Shown: positions 28,909-39,600 of the stretch, one piece after another
How positions within the stretch are numbered: the stretch's first letter is position 1
How the letters are laid out: every line of letters starts with the position of its first letter
DNA from: Klebsiella grimontii
GTDB lineage: Bacteria; Pseudomonadota; Gammaproteobacteria; Enterobacterales; Enterobacteriaceae
Assembly (NCBI RefSeq): GCF_900200035.1
Contig: NZ_FZTC01000022.1
Coordinates: 434,001-498,000, forward strand
Direction: 5' to 3'
DNA length: 64,000 nucleotides
The notes under the pieces: generated by a model
Told to the model about the DNA's origin: nothing
Seen by the model: only the letters and a program-made list of their open reading frames with translations
Database searches by the model: none
Position numbers and translations under genes: made by a program

Positions 28909-29331
28909 ATGAACACTCTACGCTACTTTGATTTTGGTTCCTCCCGCTCTCTGCTGCTGCTGATTGCGCGTATCGCGGTAGTGGTGCTGTTTATTCTTTT
29001 CGGTTATCCCAAGCTGCTCGGCTTTAGCGGCACGGTGCAGTATATGGCCTCCTCCGGCGCGCCGATGCCAACGCTTGCGGCCATCATTGCCATTATTATG
29101 GAGGTGCCGGCGGCCATTTTAATTGTGCTGGGCTTTTTCACCCGCCCTCTGGCAGTGATCTTTATTTTTTATACTCTTGGCACCGCGGTAATAGGCCATC
29201 ACTACTGGGATATGTCTGGCGATGCGGTGCTGCCGAACATGATTAACTTCTGGAAAAACGTCAGCATTGCCGGCGCCTTCCTGCTGCTGACAATAACCGG
29301 GCCCGGCGCTATTTCCCTCGATCGACGCTAA
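28909..29331 (+). CDS. yphA: DoxX family inner membrane protein YphA
   Basis: Inner-membrane protein of 140 residues with four predicted helices, nearly the same as E. coli YphA ([29 protein letters not shown]). The ATG at 28909 gives the E. coli length; 15 upstream in-frame codons lack support. Function is unknown; DoxX proteins are linked to redox stress in other bacteria. In E. coli it is on the other side of the yph operon, so it has moved relative to yphB-yphH. A shared terminator with glyA follows. Confidence 0.92.
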   Translation: MNTLRYFDFGSSRSLLLLIARIAVVVLFILFGYPKLLGFSGTVQYMASSGAPMPTLAAIIAIIMEVPAAILIVLGFFTRPLAVIFIFYTLGTAVIGHHYWDMSGDAVLPNMINFWKNVSIAGAFLLLTITGPGAISLDRR

Positions 29332-29342
29332 TCTTCAGACGT

Positions 29343-29370
29343 AAAAAAGGCCGCGATTGCGGCCTTTTTA
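29343..29370. terminator. Bidirectional terminator between yphA and glyA
   Basis: AAAAAGGCCGC (29344-29354) pairs perfectly with GCGGCCTTTTT (29359-29369) around a GATT loop. The A-run and T-run make it an intrinsic terminator for both convergent genes. Confidence 0.92.
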
Positions 29371-29387
29371 ATTTTAACGGCTAACGA

Positions 29388-30641
29388 TTACGCATAAACC
29401 GGGAAGCGGGAGCAGATGTCCAGCACTTTGCCCTTCACGCGCTCAATGACCGCTTCATCATTGATGTTGTCCAGCACGTCGCACATCCAGCCGGCCAGCT
29501 CTTTCACTTCCGCTTCTTTAAAGCCGCGACGGGTGACCGCCGGAGAACCGATACGGATACCGGAGGTCACAAACGGGCTCTTCGGATCGTTCGGTACGCT
29601 GTTTTTGTTGACCGTGATGTTGGCGCGACCCAGCGCAGCGTCAGCTTCTTTACCGGTCAGGTTTTTATCCACCAGATCCAGCAGGAACAGATGGTTTTCA
29701 GTGCCGCCGGAAACCACTTTGTAGCCGCGGTTCAGGAACACTTCGACCATCGCTTTGGCGTTTTTCGCTACCTGCTGCTGATAGACTTTGAACTCTGGCT
29801 CCATCGCTTCTTTCAGCGCAACCGCTTTGGCCGCGATAACGTGCATCAGCGGGCCACCCTGGGCGCTCGGGAATACGGCAGAGTTCAGTTTTTTGTACAG
29901 TTCTTCGCTACCGCCTTTCGCCAGGATCAGGCCGCCGCGCGGACCCGCCAGGGTTTTATGGGTAGTGGTGGTCACCACGTGAGCATGCGGAACCGGGTTC
30001 GGGTACACGCCTGCGGCAATCAGACCGGCAACGTGGGCCATGTCAACGAACAGGTATGCGCCAATGCTGTCAGCGATTTCGCGCATTTTTGCCCAGTCAA
30101 CGATACCGGAGTAGGCAGAGAAACCGCCGATAATCATCTTCGGTTTGTGTTCCTGAGCCTGCTTCGCCATATCTTCGTAGTCAATTTTGCCGGACTCATC
30201 AATGCCGTAAGGAATGATGTTATACAGTTTGCCTGAGAAGTTAACCGGAGAACCGTGAGTCAGGTGACCGCCTTGCGCCAGGTTCATACCCAGAACGGTG
30301 TCGCCCGGCTGCAGCAGAGCGGTATAGACCGCGAAGTTGGCCTGGGAACCGGAGTGCGGCTGCACGTTAGCGTAGTCAGCGCCAAACAGCTCTTTCGCGC
30401 GGTCGATAGCCAGTTGCTCAACGATATCGACGTATTCACAGCCGCCGTAGTAGCGCTTACCCGGATAGCCTTCAGCGTATTTGTTAGTCAGCTGAGAGCC
30501 CTGCGCCTGCATAACGCGTGGGCTGGTGTAGTTTTCGGAGGCGATCAGTTCGATGTGCTCTTCCTGACGTACTTTTTCTTGCTCCATAGCCTGCCACAGT
30601 TCGGCATCATAATCGGCAATGTTCATTTCACGCTTTAACAT
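29388..30641 (-). CDS. glyA: Serine hydroxymethyltransferase
   Basis: PLP enzyme that interconverts serine and glycine with tetrahydrofolate, the main source of one-carbon units. ATG 30639-30641 gives 417 residues ([11 protein letters not shown]), the E. coli start; two more in-frame codons lie upstream. The PLP lysine is Lys229 in [15 protein letters not shown] PurR-type operator lies about 120 bases upstream, consistent with purine control of one-carbon supply. It is divergent from hmp. Confidence 0.98.
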   Translation of the reverse strand: MLKREMNIADYDAELWQAMEQEKVRQEEHIELIASENYTSPRVMQAQGSQLTNKYAEGYPGKRYYGGCEYVDIVEQLAIDRAKELFGADYANVQPHSGSQANFAVYTALLQPGDTVLGMNLAQGGHLTHGSPVNFSGKLYNIIPYGIDESGKIDYEDMAKQAQEHKPKMIIGGFSAYSGIVDWAKMREIADSIGAYLFVDMAHVAGLIAAGVYPNPVPHAHVVTTTTHKTLAGPRGGLILAKGGSEELYKKLNSAVFPSAQGGPLMHVIAAKAVALKEAMEPEFKVYQQQVAKNAKAMVEVFLNRGYKVVSGGTENHLFLLDLVDKNLTGKEADAALGRANITVNKNSVPNDPKSPFVTSGIRIGSPAVTRRGFKEAEVKELAGWMCDVLDNINDEAVIERVKGKVLDICSRFPVYA

Positions 30642-30758
30642 CCGCATCTCCTGACTCAGCTAACAATAGAATTTCGGCCTTAAAAGGCGGTCCGATTGGA
30701 CAACGGCCCACAGTATAACTGAATCATTCTGTGATAACAGGTCTTGACAAAGGATTTT

Positions 30759-30774
30759 ACGCAAACGATTGGCT
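30759..30774 (-). promoter_or_regulatory. PurR operator of glyA
   Basis: ACGCAAACGATTGGCT on the plus strand (AGCCAATCGTTTGCGT on the glyA strand) matches the PurR consensus ANGCAANCGNTTNCNT at all but one fixed position. E. coli glyA carries a PurR site in the same context. It lies 118-133 bases from the glyA start. Confidence 0.75.
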
Positions 30775-30917
30775 CCGCGTAACACAAGGCTTTGAGCAAT
30801 AAAGCTCCTGCAATTATCAACGGATTTGTTTTCAGGTTTGTGATGCGAATATTTCATGTTGTCACTGCCGTAGGGCAAAGCGTTAAAGAACCATTTACAA
30901 AGCAGGGGTATTTTTAT

Positions 30918-30940
30918 AAGATGCATTCAAAATGCATCAT
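30918..30940. promoter_or_regulatory. NsrR operator of hmp
   Basis: Arms AAGATGCATTC and AAATGCATCAT around one central base fit the NsrR consensus (11-1-11 palindrome of AANATGCATTT). It overlaps a TATAAG -10-like element and lies 27-49 bases before the hmp start, where the nitric-oxide-sensing repressor NsrR binds in E. coli. Confidence 0.85.
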
Positions 30941-30966
30941 TAAGATAACCTACAAAGGAAGCTGCT

Positions 30967-32157
30967 ATGCTCGACGCGCAAACCATCGCTACGGTGAAAG
31001 CCACCATCCCCCTGCTGGTTGAAACCGGTCCGAAACTGACCGCCCATTTTTACGACCGGATGTTTGCTCATAATCCTGAACTCAAAGAAATCTTCAATAT
31101 GAGCAATCAGCGCAACGGCGACCAGCGCGAGGCGCTGTTCAACGCTATTGCCGCCTATGCCAGCAATCTTGAGAACCTGCCTGCCCTGCTGCCGGCGGTG
31201 GAGAAAATCGCCCAGAAGCACACCAGCTTCCAGATCCAGCCCGAGCAGTACAACATTGTCGGTACCCACCTGCTGGCCACTCTTGACGAAATGTTCAGCC
31301 CGGGCCAGGAAGTACTGGATGCCTGGGGCAAGGCCTACGGCGTACTGGCCAACGTCTTTATTAATCGTGAAGCGCAAATCTATAACGAAAGCGCCAGCAA
31401 AACCGGCGGCTGGGAAGGCACCCGCGCGTTCCGCATCGCTAAAAAAACGCCGCGCAGCGCGCTGATTACCAGCTTTGAGTTTGAGCCGGTCGACGGCGGC
31501 GCCGTGGCTGAATACCATCCAGGCCAGTATCTGGCGGTCTGGCTGAAGCCGGAAGGTTTCCCGCATCAGGAAATTCGTCAGTATTCCCTGACCCGCAAAC
31601 CCGACGGCAAAGGCTATCGCATTGCGGTTAAGCGCGAAAACGGCGGGCAGGTTTCAAACTGGCTGCATGATTCCGCCAAAGAAGGCGATGTGATTTATTT
31701 GGCGGCACCAGCGGGGGATTTCTTCCTCAACGTGGCGCCAGAAACGCCGGTCACGCTGCTCTCCGGCGGCGTGGGGCAGACGCCGATGCTGGCGATGCTT
31801 GACGTACTGGCGAAAGCGCAGCATCCGGCGCAGGTGAACTGGTTCCATGCGGCAGAGAACGGCGACGTGCACGCCTTCGCGGACGAAGTGAAAGCGCTGG
31901 GTGAAACGCTGCCGAAGTTTACTTCTCACGTCTGGTACCGCAGTCCAAGCGAAGCGGACCGTCAGGCGGACGCGTTTGATAGCGAAGGTTTGATGGATTT
32001 ATCGGCCCTGGCCGACAAGATCGGCGCCCCGCAGATGCAGTTCTATCTCTGCGGCCCGGTGGCGTTTATGCAATTTGCCGCGCAGCAGCTGGTTGAATTG
32101 GGAGTCAATAAGGACAACATCCATTACGAATGTTTCGGGCCGCATAAGGTACTGTAA
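30967..32157 (+). CDS. hmp: Flavohaemoprotein, nitric oxide dioxygenase
   Basis: Converts nitric oxide and oxygen to nitrate using NAD(P)H, the main aerobic NO detoxification enzyme. The 396-residue protein has an N-terminal globin domain (Tyr29, Gln53, proximal His85), a central FAD domain with [20 protein letters not shown], and a C-terminal NAD domain with [15 protein letters not shown] and [10 protein letters not shown]. An AAAGGAAG ribosome site precedes the ATG. An NsrR site lies in the promoter. A REP unit follows. Confidence 0.98.
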   Translation: MLDAQTIATVKATIPLLVETGPKLTAHFYDRMFAHNPELKEIFNMSNQRNGDQREALFNAIAAYASNLENLPALLPAVEKIAQKHTSFQIQPEQYNIVGTHLLATLDEMFSPGQEVLDAWGKAYGVLANVFINREAQIYNESASKTGGWEGTRAFRIAKKTPRSALITSFEFEPVDGGAVAEYHPGQYLAVWLKPEGFPHQEIRQYSLTRKPDGKGYRIAVKRENGGQVSNWLHDSAKEGDVIYLAAPAGDFFLNVAPETPVTLLSGGVGQTPMLAMLDVLAKAQHPAQVNWFHAAENGDVHAFADEVKALGETLPKFTSHVWYRSPSEADRQADAFDSEGLMDLSALADKIGAPQMQFYLCGPVAFMQFAAQQLVELGVNKDNIHYECFGPHKVL

Positions 32158-32170
32158 CCCGGTATAATAA

Positions 32171-32200
32171 CCCCGGTGGCGGTGCGCTTACCGGGGCTAC
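32171..32200. repeat. REP unit between hmp and glnB
   Basis: CCCCGGTGGCGGTGCGCTTA followed by CCGGGGCTAC is a REP palindrome in inverse orientation to those at 8615 and 15871. It lies between convergent hmp and glnB and may serve as mRNA end protection for hmp. Confidence 0.7.
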
Positions 32201-32248
32201 AAATCTGGACGGAATTGAAGTTCTTAAGCCATCATCCGTTTTTTAAGC

Positions 32249-32599
<351 letters not shown>

Positions 32600-32652
32600 T
32601 TAGTCGCGTAACCGGTTGCTAACCGTATCATAACTTGCGTCATCCTACGGAG

Positions 32653-33990
32653 CTACTCTTTAAAGTCGTTAGCGTCGAGCTCGTGGCGCGACAGCAGCTT
32701 ATAAAATTCGGTGCGGTTGCGCCCCGCCATCCGCGCCGCATGCGTGACGTTGCCTTTGGTAATTTGCAGCAGCTTGCGCAGGTAATTGAGCTCAAACTGG
32801 TTCCGCGCCTCGACAAACGTCGGCAGCGCGGTGTTTTCCCCTTCCAGCGCCTGTTCCACCAGCGCGTCGCTAATGACCGGCGAAGAGGTCAGCGCCACGC
32901 ACTGCTCAATCACGTTCACCAGCTGGCGCACGTTGCCCGGCCATTTGGCGGCCATCAGCCGCTTCATCGCATCCGTGGAGAATGCGCGTACAAAGGGTTT
33001 ATGGCGATCGGCAGACTGGCGCAGCAGATGGTTCGCCAGCAGCGGAATATCTTCCGTACGCTCGGCCAGCGGCGGGATTTTCAGATTCACCACGTTCAGG
33101 CGGTAAAACAGATCTTCGCGAAACTCGCCGCGCGCCATCGCTTTTGGCAGGTCGCGATGGGTCGCAGAAATAATCCGCACATCAATGTCGATATCGCGAT
33201 TGCTGCCCAGCGGGCGGACTTTACGCTCTTGTAAAACGCGCAGCAGTTTTACCTGTAACGCCACCGGCATATCGCCGATCTCATCCAGAAACAGCGTGCC
33301 GCCTTCCGCGGCCTGAAATAGCCCCTCCCGGTTGCTGACCGCGCCGGTAAAGGCGCCGCGCGCATGGCCGAATAGCTCCGACTCCAGCAGCTGTTCGGGG
33401 AGCGCGCCGCAGTTAATAGCGACAAAGGGTTTGTCCCGGCGCGGGCTGGCGTTATGGATGGCCTGGGCGATAATCTCCTTGCCGGTACCGCTCTGGCCGT
33501 TAATCAGCACGCTCACGTCCGACTGCGCCACCATCCCGGCCTGCTCCAGCAGGCGCTCCATCAGCGGGCTACGGGTCACAATCGCCTGGCGCCAGCGCTC
33601 ATCGGTCGTCGGCGCGCTCTGCTCCAGCGCGTCATCAATGGCTTTATACAGGGCGTCTTTATCCACCGGCTTGGTGAGAAAGCTAAACACACCCTGCTGG
33701 GTCGCGGCGACGGCGTCCGGAATGGAACCGTGCGCGGTGAGAATAATCACCGGCATTCCCGGCTGCACCTTCTGGATTTCGCTGAACAGCTGAAGGCCGT
33801 CCATCTCGTCCATCCGCAGATCGCTGACCACCAGATCCACTTTGTCACGGCCCAGCATGCGCAGCGCCTCCGGCCCGCTCTCGGCGGTCAGCACGCTGTA
33901 TCCTTCGCTGACAAGACGCATGCCCAGCAGCTTCAGCAGGCCCGGATCGTCGTCCACTAACAGCAGGCGGGCGGGTTTACGGATCGTCAT
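32653..33990 (-). CDS. glrR: Sigma-54-dependent response regulator GlrR
   Basis: NtrC-type activator of sigma-54 RNA polymerase, phosphorylated by GlrK. The 445-residue protein has a receiver domain (Asp57 in VVSDLRMDEMDG is the likely phosphosite), an AAA+ domain with Walker A GQSGTGKE, sigma-54 contact loop GAFTGA and LFLDEIGDM, and a C-terminal Fis-type HTH (GNVTHAARMAGRNRTEFYK). It is expected to drive glmY through the sites at 36505-36618. Its start overlaps the qseG stop by 14 bases. Confidence 0.97.
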   Translation of the reverse strand: MTIRKPARLLLVDDDPGLLKLLGMRLVSEGYSVLTAESGPEALRMLGRDKVDLVVSDLRMDEMDGLQLFSEIQKVQPGMPVIILTAHGSIPDAVAATQQGVFSFLTKPVDKDALYKAIDDALEQSAPTTDERWRQAIVTRSPLMERLLEQAGMVAQSDVSVLINGQSGTGKEIIAQAIHNASPRRDKPFVAINCGALPEQLLESELFGHARGAFTGAVSNREGLFQAAEGGTLFLDEIGDMPVALQVKLLRVLQERKVRPLGSNRDIDIDVRIISATHRDLPKAMARGEFREDLFYRLNVVNLKIPPLAERTEDIPLLANHLLRQSADRHKPFVRAFSTDAMKRLMAAKWPGNVRQLVNVIEQCVALTSSPVISDALVEQALEGENTALPTFVEARNQFELNYLRKLLQITKGNVTHAARMAGRNRTEFYKLLSRHELDANDFKE

Positions 33991-34681
33991 GAATCACCTC
34001 CGGGACTTTATCGCTGCCGTGCCCGGCGTCTGAGCTAAAGTTCCCGCCGGGTTTACGGCTGGAGAGCTGACGCTCGATATCGGTGAGATTCTCCAGCTTG
34101 CGGGTCGTCAGCTCGAGCTGATTGCGTAATTCAATTTCCTGCTGACGCAGCGTCTCAAGCTCCGCATCGCTTGACTGCTGCAGTTTGGCGTAGCGGGAGC
34201 GCTCGTCAATCAGCTGAAGCTGCCGGCCCTGGGCATCGCGCCAGAGCTGATAGAGCGGGCGAACCTGGGCGGCAATTTGCGGGCTAAAGGTATCCAGGCT
34301 GGCCACCAGATCGCGACGCTCATTGGGCGTGATTTTGGCATCGGCCAGCAAAATGCCGCGCTTAAAGGCATCCTGCCAGCTGTTGGCATCGTGCTGCCGG
34401 GCTTCAGCCCGCGCCTGTACCGGAGCAAGGCGATCCGCGCAGTCAATTCCCCGCAGCCAGTACAGCGGGTTTTTATCGCTGGCCTCGCTCTGCAGGGTCC
34501 AGATGTCGGCGCACTCGACCGAAAGAAAATCGGCGACCTGGTGCTGCGGCAGCGCGGAGAGCGTTTTGCCATCCGCAGCGTGTGGTGATGTAGAGGCGGA
34601 ACATCCCGCCAGCGCCAGGCACGAAATGCCTGACAGCAGCCATCCCCTGAGGGGACGGACAAGTGCGAAGAAGTGGGACAT
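33977..34681 (-). CDS. qseG: Outer-membrane lipoprotein QseG (YfhG)
   Basis: Lipoprotein of 234 residues from ATG 34679-34681; a GTG two codons upstream is an alternative. The signal ends LALAGC with Ser at +2, so outer-membrane sorting is expected. The C-terminal half is a predicted coiled coil (LRQQEIELRNQLELTTRKLE). In E. coli, QseG modulates the GlrK kinase and promotes release of the RNase adaptor RapZ effects indirectly; pathway placement here rests on synteny. It is encoded between glrK and glrR. Confidence 0.9.
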   Translation of the reverse strand: MSHFFALVRPLRGWLLSGISCLALAGCSASTSPHAADGKTLSALPQHQVADFLSVECADIWTLQSEASDKNPLYWLRGIDCADRLAPVQARAEARQHDANSWQDAFKRGILLADAKITPNERRDLVASLDTFSPQIAAQVRPLYQLWRDAQGRQLQLIDERSRYAKLQQSSDAELETLRQQEIELRNQLELTTRKLENLTDIERQLSSRKPGGNFSSDAGHGSDKVPEVIHDDP

Positions 34682-34694
34682 AATCACCCGATAG

Positions 34695-36149
34695 TTATAC
34701 GTTATTTTTTCCAGACTCGGCGACGGGGAGCGTGATACGAAAACAGATTAGCCCGGATTTATCATCAACCAGGCTCAGCTCGCCCTGCATTTGCCGTACA
34801 CAGTCGCGGGCAATGCTCAGCCCCAGACCGCTGCCTTTTACCGCCCCTTTACGCTGGTGGCTTCCCTGATAAAAAGGCTCAAAAATCATGTTTCTCTCTG
34901 CGGGCGGGATCGGCTCGCCGTTGTTAATGACGTCAATGCGCACCTGCTCGCCGTGCCGATAGCTATGGATTCGAATGTTACCGGATTCAGCACCATAGTG
35001 CACCGCATTGGAGTAGAGATTATCCAGTACGCTCACCAGCAGAGCAGGCTCCGCTTCGCAAAAACGCTCGCTGAGCGCCAGTTCGGTATGCATCATTTTA
35101 GCTCTTGCCGGCAGGCTGTGGGCGGAAACCACGTTTTCCACCAGTTCGGCCAGGTTGACCGTCTCGCGCGCAATCGGGCCATCGGCCTGTTTGCGGTTGT
35201 AGTCCAGCAGCTGCTCAATCAGCTTTTGCAGGTTGCGGCTGCTGTTATCCAGAATCTCCACGATCTCCTGCTGCTCGGGCGTCAGCGGCCCGGCCACCCG
35301 GTCGGCAAGCAGCTCTGTCCCTTCGCGCATGCTGGCCAGCGGCGTTTTCAGCTCATGGGAAAGATGGCGCAGGAACTGATGCCGCTGGGATTCCAGCCAG
35401 GCAAGGCGTTCGCTCAGCCAGATAATGCGTTTGCCGACGGAGCGCAACTCGCGCGGACCGGTAAACAGCGCGGCGTCATCCAGGGATTTTCCCTCCCCCA
35501 GCCGGTTAATCATTCTCTCAATGCCCTTCACCGGGCCGATAATCATGCGGGTAAAAAGCAGCACCAGCGCCAGGCTGAGCAGAAACAGCACCAGCGCCTG
35601 CCAGCCGAAGAACTGACCGCGCTCGGCGATTTCCTGCTGCAACTGCTGCCCGCGCGAATAGACCACCGTTCGGGTCGCCTGAACCATGTCGCTATTGGCG
35701 GAGGCAAACGCTTCCAGGCTGGCGGCTGACTTCGCCGCCGGACCGCTATTTTTACACTGCAGCTCCGCCAGATCGTCGAGATCCTGACGCAACGCCCGCC
35801 AGATTTTCTCATCAGGCAGGACGCCCGCGTGAGCATCGAGCATTTCACTGTAGCGTTGGCGCTGATTCTGGTAGACCCGCGCCAGCGTCGGATCGTCCAG
35901 CACGCAGTACTGACGGTAGCTACGTTCCATCTCCAGCGATGCGTTAATCATCGCTTCGCTGCGGCGGGCATCGATAAGCGTGGTACGGTTGATATGCGCC
36001 GCCTGCGCGCTCAGCGCGTTGAGGCTTTGCCACGCCTGCCATGCCAGCACCAGCAGCGGAAGCAAGATCAGCACGAAGGATAGCGTGACCAGCTGGCGCA
36101 GCGAACGGGGAAAAAGGGAGAGTCGCTTCAAGGATAGTGTCTCAATCAT
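34695..36149 (-). CDS. glrK: Sensor histidine kinase GlrK (QseE)
   Basis: Inner-membrane kinase for GlrR. The 484-residue protein has a transmembrane helix near residues 20-40, a periplasmic four-helix sensor region, a second helix (ALVLFLLSLALVLLFTRMII), HAMP, the phosphoacceptor box HLSHELKTPLASM and an ATPase domain with N and G boxes (DNLYSNAVHYGAESG, GSGLGLSIARDC). I used the ATG at 36147-36149; E. coli GlrK begins a few residues later. It follows glmY on the same strand. Confidence 0.95.
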   Translation of the reverse strand: MIETLSLKRLSLFPRSLRQLVTLSFVLILLPLLVLAWQAWQSLNALSAQAAHINRTTLIDARRSEAMINASLEMERSYRQYCVLDDPTLARVYQNQRQRYSEMLDAHAGVLPDEKIWRALRQDLDDLAELQCKNSGPAAKSAASLEAFASANSDMVQATRTVVYSRGQQLQQEIAERGQFFGWQALVLFLLSLALVLLFTRMIIGPVKGIERMINRLGEGKSLDDAALFTGPRELRSVGKRIIWLSERLAWLESQRHQFLRHLSHELKTPLASMREGTELLADRVAGPLTPEQQEIVEILDNSSRNLQKLIEQLLDYNRKQADGPIARETVNLAELVENVVSAHSLPARAKMMHTELALSERFCEAEPALLVSVLDNLYSNAVHYGAESGNIRIHSYRHGEQVRIDVINNGEPIPPAERNMIFEPFYQGSHQRKGAVKGSGLGLSIARDCVRQMQGELSLVDDKSGLICFRITLPVAESGKNNV

Positions 36150-36200
36150 TAGCTCATGACGATGCTAACTGAGGACGCAAGAAACATCTACGCCAGAAAT

Positions 36201-36388
36201 AATAAAGCCAGGCTACGGGAGCCTGGCTTTATTAAGCAATGAGGCGGTGCCTTACTCGACGTTTCGCCCGATGACTGATAAAGCAGAGCTGTTATCAGGA
36301 GTTGGACGGCAGGCACCTGTTTGTGCGTCATTCGAAGTTTATGTAGCGCGTCCCGAAGGGGCTGACATAAGAAGGTGAATGAGCCACT
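36201..36388 (-). ncRNA. glmY: GlmY small RNA
   Basis: Hfq-independent regulatory RNA that sequesters RapZ, thereby protecting GlmZ and activating glmS translation. The inferred transcript begins AGTGGCTCATTCACC (from 36388), contains the conserved hairpin GCCCCTTCGGGACGCGC, and ends in a terminator formed by AATAAAGCCAGGC pairing with GCCTGGCTTTATT (36201-36233). Sequence and position between purL and glrK match E. coli glmY, about 184 nt. Sigma-54 promoter elements and GlrR sites lie upstream. Ends are by homology. Confidence 0.93.
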
Positions 36389-36399
36389 GGTTATAATTA

Positions 36400-36416
36400 T
36401 GCACGAACTATGCCAC
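36400..36416 (-). promoter_or_regulatory. Sigma-54 promoter of glmY
   Basis: On the minus strand TGGCATAGTTCGTGCA fits the -24/-12 consensus TGGCAC-N5-TTGCW. The GG (36414-36413) and GC (36402-36401) are exactly ten bases apart and lie about 25 and 13 bases before the inferred start at 36388. A CATAAT sequence just downstream could serve an overlapping sigma-70 promoter, as reported for E. coli glmY. Confidence 0.85.
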
Positions 36417-36504
36417 ATCTCAAAACATTTTATTAACACAATGAAATATAATACCTTTTTACTATTCAAGCGTATAAATAATGATGATCGTTTTTTGCGC
36501 AAAG

Positions 36505-36618
36505 TGTCGCTGATTAGCAACACCGGATGAATGGTTTAGCAATGCTATTATAAATCAACAGGTTAAATGTCTCCTTTTGACGACATCGCTATAGCGCGTT
36601 TGTCGGCGATCCCCGACA
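36505..36618. promoter_or_regulatory. Three GlrR activator sites upstream of glmY
   Basis: TGTC-N10-GACA occurs perfectly at 36568-36585 and 36601-36618, and with one mismatch (AACA) at 36505-36522. GlrR binds this motif upstream of E. coli glmY. The sites lie about 117-230 bases before the inferred start, the right range for an enhancer-binding protein. AT-rich DNA between the sites and the promoter could bind IHF. Confidence 0.8.
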
Positions 36619-36642
36619 CCTTTTGCCGATGAGCTTCACAAA

Positions 36643-36673
36643 TAAAAAAGCCTCCTGCGCGGGCAGGAGGCTT
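36643..36673 (-). terminator. purL terminator
   Basis: Reading on the minus strand, AGCCTCCTGC pairs with GCAGGAGGCT and is followed by a run of six T. It begins about 20 bases after the purL stop codon and separates purL from the glmY regulatory region. Confidence 0.9.
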
Positions 36674-36694
36674 AATGCGATTCGCGAACGGTTT

Positions 36695-39600
36695 TTAGCC
36701 CAGCTGTTTACGCGCGTTGCGGAAAATACGCATCCACGGGCTGTCTTCGCCCCAGTTTTCCGGGTGCCAGGAGTTCGACACGGTACGGAACACGCGCTCC
36801 GGGTGCGGCATCATAATGGTCGCGCGCCCGCTTTCGCTGGTCACCGCGGTGATGCCGTTCGGCGACCCGTTCGGGTTAGCCGGATAGTTTTCCGTCACTT
36901 TACCGAAGTTATCGACGAAGCGCAGCGCCACCAGGCCTTTGCTTTCCAGCTGCGCCAGATGCGCGCCATCGCGGACTTCGACCTGCCCTTCACCGTGGGA
37001 TACGGCAATCGGCATCATCGATCCCACCATTCCCTGCAGCAGCAGCGACGGGCTCTGGGTCACCTCAACCAGGCTGAAGCGCGCTTCAAAGCGGTCTGAC
37101 TGGTTACGCACAAAGCGCGGCCACAGGTCGCTGCCCGGGATCAGCTCGCGCAGGTTAGACATCATCTGGCAGCCGTTGCACACGCCCAACGCCAGGGTTT
37201 GCGGACGATGGAAGAAAGTGGCAAATTCGTCGCGAACGCGTTCATTGAACAGGATTGATTTCGCCCAGCCCTCACCGGCGCCTAAAACGTCACCGTAGGA
37301 GAATCCGCCGCAGGCCACCAGCGCCTGGAAGTCAGCAAGACCGGTACGGCCCGCCAGCAGGTCGCTCATATGCACGTCGATGGCATCAAAGCCGGCACGA
37401 TGGAACGCTGCCGCCATTTCAACGTGAGAGTTTACGCCCTGCTCGCGCAGCACCGCGACCTTCGGACGCGCGCCGGTGGCAATATAAGGCGCCGCGATAT
37501 CCTCATTGATATCGAAGGAGAGCTTCACGTTGAGGCCCGGATCGGCATCGTTGGCTTTCGCCTCGTGCTCCTGGTCGGCGCACTCCGGGTTATCGCGCAG
37601 ACGCTGCATTTGCCAGGTGGTTTCCGCCCACCACATGCGCAGCGTTGTGCGGCTTTCGCTGAATAGCGGATGACCGTCGGCCTCGATGACAAAGCGATCG
37701 CCCGCCGTAGCCTGGCCAAGATAGTGAACGCAATCCGCCAGACCATGAGCGGCCAGCAGCGCTTCCACCGCCTGGCGGTCGGCGGCACGCACCTGAATCA
37801 CGCCGCCAAGCTCTTCGTTAAACAGCGCGGCCAGACGATCCTCGCCGAGCGCGGCGATATCAACCTTGACGCCGCAGTGGCCGGTAAAGGCCATCTCGGC
37901 CAGCGTGACCAGCAGGCCGCCGTCAGACCGGTCGTGCCACGCCAGCAGCTTACCTTCAGCCACCAGCGCCTGCATCGCATCCCAGAAGCCTTTCAGCTGC
38001 GCGACATCGCGAACGTCGGCAGTCACATCGCCAAGCTGACGGTAAACCTGCGCCAGCGCGGTCGCGCCCAGGGCATTGTTCCCCTTGCCTAAATCAATCA
38101 GCAGCAGGGCGTTATCAACGGTTGCGAGCTGCGGGGTGACGGTACGGCGTACGTCTTCCACGCGGGCAAAGGCGGAAATCACCAGCGACAGCGGAGAGGT
38201 CATCTCGCGCTGTTCGGTACCTTCCTGCCAGCGGGTTTTCATCGACATGGAGTCTTTACCCACCGGAATGGTCAGTCCCAGGGCCGGGCAAAGCTCTTCG
38301 CCAATCGCTTTTACCGCTTCATATAACCCGGCGTCTTCGCCCGGGTGACCGGCTGCGGCCATCCAGTTTGCCGACAACTTCACGCGATTGAGCGCGCCAA
38401 TCTGCGTCGCCGCGATGTTGGTCAGCGCCTCGCCGACCGCCAGACGGGCGGAAGCGGCAAAGTCCAGCAGCGCCACCGGCGCGCGTTCGCCAATAGACAT
38501 GGCTTCGCCGTAATAGCTGTCAAGGCTGGCGGTAGTCACCGCGCAGTTAGCCACCGGGATCTGCCACGGCCCCACCATCTGATCGCGCGCCACCATACCG
38601 GTGACGGTGCGGTCGCCGATGGTGACGAGGAAGGTTTTCTCCGCCACGGTCGGCAGGTGCAGCACGCGATTCACCGCGTCGGCAATAGTGATTTCCTGAC
38701 GTACCAGACTCTGGCCCTGGGCTTTCAGCGTCTGCACGTCGCGGGTCATTTTCGGCGTTTTGCCCAGCAGCACGTCAAGCGGCAGGTCGATCGGGCGATC
38801 GTCAAAATGGCTATCGTCGAGGCTCAAATGCAGCGCTTCGGTGGCTTCGCCAATCACCGCGTACGGCGCGCGTTCGCGGCGGCACAGCTCATCAAACAGC
38901 GGCAGCTGCTCCGGCGCGACCGCCAGCACATAACGTTCCTGCGATTCGTTACACCAGATCTCCAGCGGGCTCATGCCCGGCTCATCGCTGAGGATATCGC
39001 GCAGTTGGAATTTACCGCCGCGTCCGCCGTCGCTGACCAGTTCCGGCATCGCGTTCGACAGACCGCCGGCGCCGACGTCGTGGATAAACAGAATCGGGTT
39101 GGCGTCGCCCAGCTGCCAACAGCGGTCGATAACTTCCTGGCAGCGACGTTCCATCTCCGGGTTATCGCGCTGTACGGAGGCAAAATCCAGATCGGCATCA
39201 GACTGGCCGGAGGCCATTGAAGAGGCCGCACCGCCGCCGAGGCCGATGTTCATCGCCGGGCCGCCGAGAACAATCAGCTTCGCGCCGACGACAACCTCGC
39301 CCTTCTGCACGTGTTCGCCGCGAATGTTGCCGATACCGCCCGCCAGCATAATGGGCTTGTGATAGCCGCGCAGCTCTTCGCCGTTGTGGCTGGCGACCTT
39401 CTCTTCATAGGTACGGAAGTAGCCGTTAAGCGCCGGACGACCGAATTCGTTGTTAAACGCCGCGCCGCCCAGCGGGCCTTCGGTCATGATATCCAGCGCG
39501 GTGACGATGCGATCCGGCTTGCCGAAATCCTCTTCCCACGGCTGTTCAAAACCGGGAATACGCAGGTTCGAAACAGAGAAGCCCACCAGGCCCGCCTTCG

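Noticed and set aside
17622-29331. A mobile island carrying the metal permease and yph genes
   Set aside because: There is no integrase, transposase, tRNA target or flanking direct repeat, and GC content looks like that of the neighbours; local replacement is more likely than a discrete island.
30660-30926. 88-codon open frame in the glyA-hmp region
   Set aside because: It spans the PurR and NsrR operators and the promoters, with no ribosome site and no recognisable family.
36188-36523. 111-codon open frame on the minus strand in the purL-glrK gap
   Set aside because: It overlaps the GlmY RNA and its promoter, whose structure and motifs explain the sequence; no ribosome site supports translation.
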